Part shown: one piece after another, positions 25,374 through 32,824 of the stretch
Position numbering within the stretch: the stretch's first letter is position 1
Layout of the letters: each line of letters begins with the position of its first letter
Virus record (IMG/VR): IMGVR_UViG_3300033153_010050
Location: 1-50,258 of that record
DNA length: 50,258 bases
Strand: one strand, 5' to 3'
Origin: a virus
Position numbers and translations under genes: made by a program
Notes under the pieces: generated by a model
Databases searched by the model: none
Seen by the model: only the letters and a program-made list of their open reading frames with translations
What the model was told of the DNA's origin: nothing

Positions 25374-26211
25374 AGTTCAGGCTCATCGGTCGTGTAAACT
25401 CTCGACTATTCTTTAGATTCTCCAACACTGAGAGGTCGATGGGAATCTTGTACCGTACATCCGACTTTGGGATCTGGTGTAGGACCGGCTCCTGGTGCAC
25501 TACAGCACGGAGCTTTTGGGTGGAAGGAACTCTCTCCACCTGCCATCGAATGTTCTCTATCTCTATGATGACGTCCCGGGGAGAGACAGGTGGGTAGCCA
25601 CTTGTCCTCGCGCTTGTATCCACCGGTTGCCGTTCCGAGATGCTAATGGGCTGCGGAGATACCGGCGAAGGGTCGATCTGGATGTAGAAGATGATCGGCG
25701 TACCGTAGCCAGTCACGAACCCGGTGTCGAAGCAGGTGACACAGTTGCCTCTCCGCTTCTTGCCAAGACTGTTCCCTGCATTGTTCATGTCCCAACAGTG
25801 AGGGCATCGCTGACCGAAGGTAAGCCGTGGAAGGAGTATCGCTGGGCGACCGTTAAACTCCCTCTGGGCCATCCCCATCCGCCGACGGATCTCCATGTTG
25901 ATGAGGTCCGGAGGTGCGGCCAGCCACGCGGGACCAAACTCCCTCTCGTCCCCTGTGTCCTTGTGGACCGCACGAATCTTGTAGAAGTACTGCCGCCACT
26001 TGTGGAACGCCCGAATGTCTGGGTCGCGGAAGAGGAAGGTGTATCCAAACGGCCCAGCGTGGACCTGGAATGGTCCTTCTGAACCATCCACGCTCCGCAG
26101 CAAGAAGAAGCTGTAGCGTTCGAGGTCCTCGTTGGTGTCGCGGACCTTCCAGGAGATGTCGAGGTGGTCTAGGTCGTAAGCCGTAACCGTGATGTCGAAG
26201 ACCTCAATCAC
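25345..26211 (-). CDS. Virion protein with FN3-like and zinc-binding segments
   Basis: A 288-residue protein. The N-terminal 95 residues look like a fibronectin-type domain (AYDLDHLDISWKVRD; YFYKIRAVH). A central CPHCWDMNNAG and NCVTCFDTGF form a four-cysteine zinc site; the C-terminal part is strand-rich (DVIIEIENIRWQVERVPS). It is likely a neck or connector component by position. GTG 26211 shares a base with the upstream TAG, with GGAAGG before it. Confidence 0.55.
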   Translation of the reverse strand: MIEVFDITVTAYDLDHLDISWKVRDTNEDLERYSFFLLRSVDGSEGPFQVHAGPFGYTFLFRDPDIRAFHKWRQYFYKIRAVHKDTGDEREFGPAWLAAPPDLINMEIRRRMGMAQREFNGRPAILLPRLTFGQRCPHCWDMNNAGNSLGKKRRGNCVTCFDTGFVTGYGTPIIFYIQIDPSPVSPQPISISERQPVDTSARTSGYPPVSPRDVIIEIENIRWQVERVPSTQKLRAVVHQEPVLHQIPKSDVRYKIPIDLSVLENLKNSREFTRPMSLNYGNDRGQIR

Positions 26212-27476
26212 TACCTTCCACCTCGAGCCCAAGACACGCCCATCTGCCAGCCCTTCTGGAAGATGTTCTTGTTGCCCGCGCCTCGGACGACCTCCTGGGC
26301 GATGTCAGCTCGGCCCGCCTGGAACGCCTGGTTGAGTGCCCCGGACTGCCGGAACTTCTCCCCCATCTGAGCTGCGGCACCCTCGGAGATGGCGCCAATA
26401 GCACCACCAAGGGTGCCACCGGCCACACCACCGATGATTGCGCTGCGTGCCAAACCCTTGCTGCTCGAGTCCTCAGAGGTCAGAGCTCCGATCCCCGCAC
26501 CCAGCACTGTGCCAGCAGCAAGACCGGTCAATGTCCGCGCATGTGCCTCCTTGGCCAAGATGCGCCCGATCTGGTCACCCGCAGTGACGAGGTCTTGAGC
26601 ATGGGACTCCTTGATAGGGTCCTCCCTGAGCCGGTCCTTGATGTACTTCAGGCCGCTGCGGTCCTGCTTGCCCTTCCCCGGGCCCAGGCCCCGACCCCCG
26701 CCACGCTTGGCACCCATGCCAGGCCGCGGACCCATTCGCATCCTGCCGCCGCCCGGGCAGCCCTCCGCCGCAGTCTTCGCGTCTTGTTTGACAGGCGCCG
26801 GCCGCGTGCGCTTCAGCAGACTGAGGAACTCGCTCATGGTGTGCCCTTGAGGCGCTACGGTCTGATCTTCCTTCTTCTTTCGACTCATGTACAAGGCTAT
26901 GCCGCCAGCCTGCCCCATCGAACCCTTCTTGCTGAGCTCATGGGCCATGTCGTAGGCCACAGCCTCCGCTTTGTGGGTGTTGACCCCCATCTTCTCAGCG
27001 AGGGCGTGGAAGTCCTCGTCCTTGGCGTTGTCGTGTCGTGACAGCCACTCTCGGATCGAGACCTTGTCCTGCTTGGTTGGCGCCCGACCACCCTCGTCCG
27101 CGGAGGCCTTCTTCACGAGCTCTACAGCTGCGCCGCACTTGGGACACTTGCCGTTCTTGAGCTCGGACCCCTTGCCTCGCCAGCCGCAGGGCGGGCAGTG
27201 GTAGGTGTCATCGGCACCGGCCTTCTTCTCTTTCTCAGCCTTCGCCTCCATCTTGTGGAGCCTGGAGTAGTAGTCCGGGAACTCCTCGAGGTGGTCACGA
27301 CTGATCTCCCGCGCCATCTTGGGGTCAGTGGTGTGCTCCATCTCGACCTGCTGGCCCATGGCCATCTGCTTGGGCGAGAAGTCATCGTCCAGCTTCTTGT
27401 CCGCCTTGCCGCCAGGGATAGCGTCCTTGGCATCCTCAGCCAACTTGCGGAGCTCCTGCAGATACTCTTCGAACAT
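26211..27476 (-). CDS. Multi-segment virion protein with DUF5661-like region
   Basis: A 421-residue protein. The N-terminus (MFEEYLQELRKLAEDA) fits the recurrent DEL-type peptide. A DUF5661-like segment follows (VEMEHTTDPKMAREISRDHL; FPDYYSRLHKMEA, about 44-77), then a CPPC/CPKC zinc ribbon (about 94-114). A helical segment (HALAEKMGVNTHKAEAVAYD) precedes a basic Gly/Arg/Met-rich linker and a Gly/Ala hydrophobic region with glycine-zipper character (about 315-370). It may be an ejected or internal protein; its function is unknown. Confidence 0.6.
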   Translation of the reverse strand: MFEEYLQELRKLAEDAKDAIPGGKADKKLDDDFSPKQMAMGQQVEMEHTTDPKMAREISRDHLEEFPDYYSRLHKMEAKAEKEKKAGADDTYHCPPCGWRGKGSELKNGKCPKCGAAVELVKKASADEGGRAPTKQDKVSIREWLSRHDNAKDEDFHALAEKMGVNTHKAEAVAYDMAHELSKKGSMGQAGGIALYMSRKKKEDQTVAPQGHTMSEFLSLLKRTRPAPVKQDAKTAAEGCPGGGRMRMGPRPGMGAKRGGGRGLGPGKGKQDRSGLKYIKDRLREDPIKESHAQDLVTAGDQIGRILAKEAHARTLTGLAAGTVLGAGIGALTSEDSSSKGLARSAIIGGVAGGTLGGAIGAISEGAAAQMGEKFRQSGALNQAFQAGRADIAQEVVRGAGNKNIFQKGWQMGVSWARGGR

Positions 27477-27478
27477 GA

Positions 27479-28465
27479 CTAGTACCTCGGCTGCTGCCCC
27501 TGAGTGGGCTTGAACGTCTGGTAAGCCGCCACGGGGGCAGACAGCACCCCCGCACCAATAGCCGCGTTGAGGAGCTGCTTCTTCCGCTCGGGGGACACCA
27601 ATGGCGCGTCAGGGGCTGCGGCGCCGGCGTCAGTGGTCGCGGGGGCTGCCGCGCTACCTGCGGTCTCAACCGGTACATCAGCTGAGGGCTTCTTCGGCGC
27701 GGGGGCCTGCTTCTGCGGCGCGGGCGTACGAGACGCCTGCTGCCCCAGCTGTTGCCGCCCCATCTGCTGGGCTTGGGAAGGAGCTGGAGGCAGAGGAACC
27801 GAGGCTGCCGGCTGCGTGGCGAGCTGAGGCTGACCGGTCGGCCCGGCCTGGACAGGTGCGGGCGCACCAGCCGGGGCTGGCTTGGGAGCACCAGTGGGGG
27901 CCGCCTTGGGACTCCCGATGGTGGTCTGGGGACCCTTGAGCTTGGTCGGGTCGACCCCACCCGTCTCGGCTTTCATGAGCTTCTTGCCACGGCTGTAGCT
28001 TCCGCCACCGGTCGCTTGGACCTGCCTGGTCTGCTTGACAGACGCCTTGAACGCTTTGCCCATGCCACCTGTCCCGGGGGACGGTGCGACGGACCGGAAC
28101 CGGGCGGGCTTGACGGCCCTACCCAGTCCCTTGACGCCGGCCTTGGCCGCCGCCCCAAGCCCGCGGAGCAGTGCGATCCCCGCGCGCTTCTCCATGTCGT
28201 CCGCCCACTCGAGGTAGTAGCGGAAGAGGGGCATCTGGTTGGCCACCTTCTCCAGACGACCCATGGAGTTGGCGATCTGGTACGCGAGCTCCCAGGGGTC
28301 CTTCCCCTGCATCTGGGCCACCTTGATGAACTTGCTGGTGAGAAACTCCTCCTCAGCCGCCTCCTTGGTGAGACCCTGGTAGTACTCGAGGCCTGCTACC
28401 TTCGTCATCTCCTGCTCGTAGCGGAAGGCGTCAAAGGCTTGAATGAGAATGTCGCGGTCTGCCAT
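27479..28465 (-). CDS. Pro/Ala/Gln-rich virion-region protein
   Basis: A 328-residue protein with a helical N-terminal 95 residues (including FRYEQEMTKVAGLEYYQGL) and a basic Gly-rich region. About 120 residues of low-complexity Pro/Ala/Gln/Thr sequence follow, and then a short hydrophobic C-terminal segment (AAIGAGVLSAPVAAY). This looks like an extended internal or ejection-type protein rather than an enzyme. GGAG lies 6 bases before the ATG. Confidence 0.55.
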   Translation of the reverse strand: MADRDILIQAFDAFRYEQEMTKVAGLEYYQGLTKEAAEEEFLTSKFIKVAQMQGKDPWELAYQIANSMGRLEKVANQMPLFRYYLEWADDMEKRAGIALLRGLGAAAKAGVKGLGRAVKPARFRSVAPSPGTGGMGKAFKASVKQTRQVQATGGGSYSRGKKLMKAETGGVDPTKLKGPQTTIGSPKAAPTGAPKPAPAGAPAPVQAGPTGQPQLATQPAASVPLPPAPSQAQQMGRQQLGQQASRTPAPQKQAPAPKKPSADVPVETAGSAAAPATTDAGAAAPDAPLVSPERKKQLLNAAIGAGVLSAPVAAYQTFKPTQGQQPRY

Positions 28466-28468
28466 GGG

Positions 28469-28855
28469 TTACTCCGCCCAGCCTGAGGTTAGCCCCTTCC
28501 ACATAGCACCCTGGCGGCCCCCAATCGTGTTGTAGGAGCTCTGTCGAACCTTGTCCATCTCCTGGGGCGCGAACCGGTTACCGTAGCTCTCAGCCTTGCG
28601 GACACCCTTGCCGTAGCTCTTGGACGCGGCCCGGCCAATCTGGCTCAGACCACCCTTGCCCTTCGAGCCGCCAAGGACGTGCGACAGGCCTTGCTGCCAC
28701 CCACCCTTCTTGGCCCCCTTGCGGTACAACCCGGCCAGAGTCTTGCCACCAGCCCCCAGGGCCTTGGCCGCCCCGTAGAGATACTGGATGCCGGCCTCCT
28801 TCTCGATGGAGGACAGCTCATCTGCAAAGGCTCTCATCTCAGCTGGCGTCATCAT
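28469..28855 (-). CDS. Small basic Gly/Lys-rich virion-region protein
   Basis: A 128-residue protein starting with a clear DEL-type peptide (AFADELSSIEKEAG, residues 9-22), then a basic, Gly-, Lys- and Ser-rich body without recognisable domains. Its composition resembles small internal head proteins that contact DNA. ATG overlaps the stop of the upstream gene. Confidence 0.55.
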   Translation of the reverse strand: MMTPAEMRAFADELSSIEKEAGIQYLYGAAKALGAGGKTLAGLYRKGAKKGGWQQGLSHVLGGSKGKGGLSQIGRAASKSYGKGVRKAESYGNRFAPQEMDKVRQSSYNTIGGRQGAMWKGLTSGWAE

Positions 28856-29208
28856 GGCACCCAGTAAAATAGTGCGAACACGTTGTCACGGCGGACGATC
28901 TCGGAGATGTCCGCTTTGGCCACCGGTGCCACTACCACGTCTCCGTCGACTGTGGGGTCGATGATGTTACCAGTCACCACGATCTCGGTGGCGACCCCGT
29001 TGTAAGTGACCGTGCTCACGGTGTAGGTCCCGTCGTTGCCTGTCGACCCGACGATGTCGAAGGTGTCGGTGGGGGCGAGCATCCCCGTGAGGTCCCGGCC
29101 GACCACTACCTTCTCCGCAACATCGTCGATACCCACGATTGGGTACAGCGAGTTCACGAAAATGGCGAGCTCTTCCGGGCTCTCAAAGATCTGCTCAACG
29201 AGTGGCAT
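28852..29208 (-). CDS. Small structural protein with Ig-like insert
   Basis: A 118-residue protein. Its ends (IFESPEELAIFVNS at the start; VAKADISEIVRRDNVFALFYW at the end) align with the whole of the 44-residue protein encoded just upstream. Between them is a 70-residue strand-rich insert (FDIVGSTGNDGTYTVSTVTY) of immunoglobulin-like character. A neck or tail fibre-associated role is possible. GGGGGA precedes ATG 29208. Confidence 0.6.
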   Translation of the reverse strand: MPLVEQIFESPEELAIFVNSLYPIVGIDDVAEKVVVGRDLTGMLAPTDTFDIVGSTGNDGTYTVSTVTYNGVATEIVVTGNIIDPTVDGDVVVAPVAKADISEIVRRDNVFALFYWVP

Positions 29209-29216
29209 CAGTCCCC

Positions 29217-29351
29217 CTACGCCCAGTAGAACAAGACCCAAATGTTGTCACGCCGAACGATGGCTGTGATGTTGGCCTGGGCGATTGGCGCGGCATTGAC
29301 GAAGGCCGCCAGCTCACGCGGGTTGCCAAAAGACTGCTCGTAGAAGGTCAT
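29217..29351 (-). CDS. 44-residue mini-paralog
   Basis: A 44-residue gene: it starts MTFYEQSFGNPRELAAFVN and ends with ANITAIVRRDNIWVLFYWA. Both halves match the two ends of the 118-residue protein downstream, so this is a paralog without the Ig-like insert. ATG 29351 lies 1 base after the upstream stop, with GGGGAG 9 bases before; the stop TAG ends at 29217. The clear paralogy makes it a real gene despite its size. Confidence 0.75.
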   Translation of the reverse strand: MTFYEQSFGNPRELAAFVNAAPIAQANITAIVRRDNIWVLFYWA

Positions 29352-29352
29352 G

Positions 29353-29862
29353 TCACCACGCTCCCCAGAACGAATTCACGTACGCCAACTCGCTGTGCAC
29401 ACCACCGCCACCCAGGGCGTTGGCGATGTTCTGCGCGATCAGGATACGCTGCTTCTTCTGCTCGTACTCATTCTTGAACATCGTCAGCCAGGCCTGGATC
29501 ATCTGTGGGTTCTCCGTCTGCACGTTCACTCCTCCATCAGAGTAGGAGAGGTGGTTGCGCATGTGGAGGATCCCCAGGCTCTCCAAGAGGGTGATAACGA
29601 CTCCCCGAAGGAAGACGCTCCACCAACCGTGCTCCGCCACCATCCTCAGGTCCTGCCCGATGAACGGGGGCGTCGAAGCCCAGTCACTGCTCGTGTCAAG
29701 GATCGCCCAGAGGATGTGTCGATCGCTGTGGTCCAGGCCAGTGGTGAGGCGGTTGAGCTCTGGGTAGTCCCGGACGAAGAAGCGAACCTCTTCGATCATC
29801 CTCCGCAGGAGGGGATCGTTGAGGTCCGGCATCGAAGGAATCGTCGGGACATTTTCACTCAT
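29353..29862 (-). CDS. Putative neck/connector protein (169 aa)
   Basis: A 169-residue helical protein (LLRRMIEEVRFFVRDYPEL; FLRGVVITLLESLGILH), resembling head-completion or connector proteins in size and location, but with no specific family recognised. ATG 29862 forms a TGATG junction with the upstream gene. Confidence 0.5.
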   Translation of the reverse strand: MSENVPTIPSMPDLNDPLLRRMIEEVRFFVRDYPELNRLTTGLDHSDRHILWAILDTSSDWASTPPFIGQDLRMVAEHGWWSVFLRGVVITLLESLGILHMRNHLSYSDGGVNVQTENPQMIQAWLTMFKNEYEQKKQRILIAQNIANALGGGGVHSELAYVNSFWGAW

Positions 29863-30251
29863 CACTTCCCGCCAGACTTCTCGTCACCCTTCTTCTTCTT
29901 GATGGGCAGCGTGACAGGCTTGCCCGCCATCTTCACCGGCTCCTTCACCGGCTCCGCCTTCTTGGGCGATGCCGGGGTGGGAGCGGCCACAGCCTTTGAA
30001 CCATGACCCGCGACGCGCTTGGGCGAAGACGCCACGCGTGGGATGTTGAGCATCCCCGGGTAGCCCTTCGGCAGCTTGTCGCCGATGTGCACAAAGCCGA
30101 GCTCTGCGTCCTTCTTGGTCTTGTGGGCACGCTTGAGCAGGTCATCCTCGACCTTCGTGTAGCGCCCAGGCCGGACCGACTGGCCGAAGAGCATGAGGGT
30201 GCGCGCCGGATGTCCACCCGGCATACCCGTGACGTTCCACACCTTCTTCAT
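29862..30251 (-). CDS. Small structural-region protein with Lys/Pro-rich tail
   Basis: A 129-residue protein with a compact N-terminal half (KKVWNVTGMPGGHPARTLML; VRPGRYTKVEDDLLKRAHK) and a Pro/Ala/Lys-rich disordered tail. It is probably a minor virion protein. AAGGAG is 5 bases before ATG 30251. Confidence 0.55.
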   Translation of the reverse strand: MKKVWNVTGMPGGHPARTLMLFGQSVRPGRYTKVEDDLLKRAHKTKKDAELGFVHIGDKLPKGYPGMLNIPRVASSPKRVAGHGSKAVAAPTPASPKKAEPVKEPVKMAGKPVTLPIKKKKGDEKSGGK

Positions 30252-30253
30252 GA

Positions 30254-30658
30254 TCACTCCTTCGACCGGCGCTTGCGGGCCTTGATCTTGGGCTCAACCT
30301 TCTCAGCCTTGGGAGGCTCGGGCTCGGGCTCAGGCTCAGGCTCGGGTTCTGGCGCGGGCTCTGGCGCGGGTTTGGGGGCCGGGCCGCCCGCCAACACATG
30401 GAGGTCGGCGAGCGACAGGACCTTCTCTTTGTGGTCATGGATCTCGATGTGACCACTCTCGACCGCAGCCAGCAGGGTGTCAGCATCCTGCTGGAGAGTC
30501 GAGATGGCGATCTCGGTGGTGCGCCGGCCACGCCGCCTGATGCGGGTGCCGTCGCTGAGGAGGACGCCTGTGCGGCGCGTGTGGCGCATGGCGCGCGAGG
30601 TACGGACCAACGCGGACCGTGCAAGATTCCGAACGTACAAGGTCTGGGGCGCGCCCAT
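30254..30658 (-). CDS. Protein with Pro-Glu repeat tail
   Basis: A 134-residue protein immediately downstream of the major capsid gene. The N-terminal 60 residues are basic (ARSALVRTSRAMRHTRRTG), and a middle helix-strand region is followed by a Pro-Glu/Pro-Ala repeat and a basic end. The repeat is a stiff linker type. AGGAGGAG precedes ATG 30658, itself preceded by a GC-rich hairpin. Confidence 0.6.
   Translation of the reverse strand: MGAPQTLYVRNLARSALVRTSRAMRHTRRTGVLLSDGTRIRRRGRRTTEIAISTLQQDADTLLAAVESGHIEIHDHKEKVLSLADLHVLAGGPAPKPAPEPAPEPEPEPEPEPEPPKAEKVEPKIKARKRRSKE
30315..30371. repeat. Hexanucleotide-type repeat coding Pro-Glu/Pro-Ala
   Basis: A run of imperfect six-base units of the type GGCTCG/GGCTCA/GGCGCG in coding sequence, giving alternating Pro-Glu and Pro-Ala residues in the protein after the capsid gene. 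Length variation between relatives would be expected. Confidence 0.7.
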
Positions 30659-30682
30659 GGCTCCTCCTGAAGAAGGGGGGCC

Positions 30683-30708
30683 CCCCGGGCGGCCAAGACC
30701 ACCCGGGG
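30683..30708 (-). terminator. GC-rich hairpin after the major capsid gene
   Basis: A ten-pair stem (30683-30692 with 30699-30708, one G-T pair) with a six-base loop, between the capsid stop and the next ribosome site. No U tract follows, only TTCTTC after six C residues. It may therefore reduce read-through or protect the capsid mRNA 3' end rather than terminate fully. Confidence 0.5.
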
Positions 30709-30739
30709 AGCCTTACCCGTTGTACCCCCGCAGAAGCAG

Positions 30740-31867
30740 CTAGTACTGCTCAACCTGCGGGAAGTGGAGGTTGGCGTCGACGCGGTTGTTCTCCGCTCCG
30801 AGGTCTTCCTCCTCGACCGGGATGCGGGCCTCGAAGCCCGTGTCGGTCTGGGTCGGCCGCACCGAGCCGCGGTACAGCTCGAGCTTCCGGCTGCCGGCGA
30901 TGTTGATGGTGGACATGCCGATGTCCTCCCAGCTCCACCAGACGATCCGGTTGCCGATCTTGTCGATGTAGAACTTCGTGTTGTTCAGGATGTAGAACTT
31001 CCCGTAGAACTCGGGAGCCGCGAACACGTACACGTTACCGCGCCGCAGGATGTCGGACTTGATGGTACGGACCACCTTGCGCCCGAGCAGGGTGTTGTAC
31101 TTGTAGCCGTCCACCACGGTCTCGGACTGGATGCGGTCACCCATGTCCTCGACGGTCCAGTTCAGGATGTCGTTGTGGTCGGCCTCGGTGATCAGGATGC
31201 GCTCCGAGCGCAGCCGGTTGTCATCGAGCAGGTTGAAGAGCTTCACCAGGTCGGGGCGCTGGACGGGGCGGACCAGGAAGTCCACGCCGTCAGCGGCCAG
31301 GGCCAGCTCGCCCTTCGCGACCGAGATCTCCTGCGCGTTGGCGTCCAGCGCGCGCACGTTGGTGGCGTTGAACGCCACGGTCGTGGTGGCGTTGGTCTCG
31401 GTCTGCAGCGCCTGGATGCCAGCCTCGTTGTGGCGGAGACCCTCGCGGTCCTCGATCTCCTGGATGTCCTTCACCGTGTTGTCTTCGATGACCTTGGTGA
31501 TGGGCATCTCGTAGGCGAGCAGCTCCTGCTCGGTCTTCTCGAACTTCTCGGACATGATGGTGAAGAAGGGGACCTCGGCGCGAGGCGCACGGATGAACCG
31601 CGCGGTGCCTTGGCCGCGGAAGTCGACAGCCAGAGCCTTGCTCTGGGGCTCGACGTCCACGATCTTCACCAGGGTGTCGTGGTTGACGGAACGCTGGCAG
31701 TCCGCACGGGTCACGTTCTCCGGCGGCACGATGTGACGCCAGAAGGACTGCTCGCGCAGCCGGTCGCGGATGAAGACCCCGCCGTACTCGGCCAGCTTGT
31801 CTTTGCCATCGGGGGAATCGAGGCGCGTGTTGAACGCTTCGATGACCGCCTGAACCTTGCTACTCAT
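30740..31867 (-). CDS. Major capsid protein, HK97 type
   Basis: A 375-residue head protein judged to be the major capsid subunit. Its size suits an HK97-fold capsid protein. An N-terminal helical region (KVQAVIEAFNTRLDSPDGK) is followed by strand-rich domains (TLVKIVDVEPQSKALAVDFR), a long helix region and a C-terminal part with FYILNNTKFYIDKIGNRIVW and ELYRGSVRP. Position supports it: scaffold candidates and a small decoration-like gene lie just upstream. GGAG is 6 bases before ATG 31867. A strong hairpin follows the stop. Confidence 0.75.
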   Translation of the reverse strand: MSSKVQAVIEAFNTRLDSPDGKDKLAEYGGVFIRDRLREQSFWRHIVPPENVTRADCQRSVNHDTLVKIVDVEPQSKALAVDFRGQGTARFIRAPRAEVPFFTIMSEKFEKTEQELLAYEMPITKVIEDNTVKDIQEIEDREGLRHNEAGIQALQTETNATTTVAFNATNVRALDANAQEISVAKGELALAADGVDFLVRPVQRPDLVKLFNLLDDNRLRSERILITEADHNDILNWTVEDMGDRIQSETVVDGYKYNTLLGRKVVRTIKSDILRRGNVYVFAAPEFYGKFYILNNTKFYIDKIGNRIVWWSWEDIGMSTINIAGSRKLELYRGSVRPTQTDTGFEARIPVEEEDLGAENNRVDANLHFPQVEQY

Positions 31868-31911
31868 CACGATCTCCTTTGATCAGGTCATCAGCTCATC
31901 CACCAGGCGGT

Positions 31912-32376
31912 CTAGGCCGTGCGGAGGAAGCGGAGCCATCCCTTGTTGTCGGCAGGGGCCCGGGTGACGTACCCGACGACGTGGTCGGTGCCAGGCGTGG
32001 TCACGTTCACGAGGCCACGTCGATTGGCCACGCCTCCGATGGTCACGTCGCCGATGGCGACCTTGGTGCCATAGGCGAAGCTGCCGCCCGAATCGAAGAT
32101 CATGGTGTCGGCCTCGTAGCCGTGCAGCATGAGGATCGGGCCCTTCCCGAGGCCCTGCGCCGTGTAGGCGCCCTGCTCCAGGAAGTAGGCGAAGCTGATG
32201 AGCGGAGCGATGCCTGACGCGCCACGCGTCAGCTTGTACTTGCTGTTCAGCTCCAGGAACTCGCCATCGAGCAGCGGGTTGGCGTTGGACGGCAACACGA
32301 TGCCTGCGTCGGCGAACGGAAACGCGCGAACACCCAGATCAATGAATGGGGTCACGAGCTTGAAGTTGAGACTCAT
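31912..32376 (-). CDS. Putative capsid decoration protein
   Basis: A 154-residue beta-rich protein directly upstream of the major capsid gene, the usual place of head decoration or stabilisation proteins. Segments such as LGVRAFPFADAGIVLPSNA and KVAIGDVTIGGVANRRG suggest a small barrel. The family is not recognised. GGAGGGAAAGGACA precedes the ATG. Confidence 0.55.
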   Translation of the reverse strand: MSLNFKLVTPFIDLGVRAFPFADAGIVLPSNANPLLDGEFLELNSKYKLTRGASGIAPLISFAYFLEQGAYTAQGLGKGPILMLHGYEADTMIFDSGGSFAYGTKVAIGDVTIGGVANRRGLVNVTTPGTDHVVGYVTRAPADNKGWLRFLRTA

Positions 32377-32433
32377 TGTCCTTTCCCTCCAGAACGGTAG
32401 TTGTCAATTCTCTCGGTTGCCTCGAGCCAGGCT

Positions 32434-32799
32434 CTAGTCCTGATCGTCACCAGTCATGATGACAGCCTCGAAGCGCGTTGCGGGGTCCCCGCCCGCGGCG
32501 GAGGGAATGTCCCCCTCATCTCCGAACACGAACCCCTGCGGTGTGGCCAGCTTGACAGCCTCTTCCACAGCCGCAAGGCTCCCCGCGTCACGCACGTGCG
32601 CGAGCTTCTGCTCGAAGGTGAGATCGGGAGCAAGCTCCTTCTCCTCCATCATGGACGCGACACCCCGAACCCGGTTCTCGCGCACGTTGCTCGCCACCTT
32701 CTCCTTGAGGATGACGTTCTCCGCGTGCAAGTCCCGGATCGTGGCCCCCGCCGTCTTCAGGAGGGCCTGGGCCTTCTCGGTACTGATCTTTTCCATCAT
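32434..32799 (-). CDS. Small head-region protein, possible scaffold component
   Basis: A 121-residue protein with an N-terminal helix (EKISTEKAQALLKTAGATI), a coiled-coil-like middle and a polar acidic C-terminus. Size, charge and place between the large Pro/Ala-rich protein and the capsid genes suit a scaffolding or assembly factor. GGAG lies 7 bases before the ATG pair at 32799. Confidence 0.5.
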   Translation of the reverse strand: MMEKISTEKAQALLKTAGATIRDLHAENVILKEKVASNVRENRVRGVASMMEEKELAPDLTFEQKLAHVRDAGSLAAVEEAVKLATPQGFVFGDEGDIPSAAGGDPATRFEAVIMTGDDQD

Positions 32800-32824
32800 C
32801 GGGCTTCTCCTTCGGTGGCTGAGC

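Noticed and set aside
30764-31882. A 372-codon + strand frame opposite the major capsid gene
   Set aside because: Antisense shadow; the minus frame fits capsid size, position and ribosome site.
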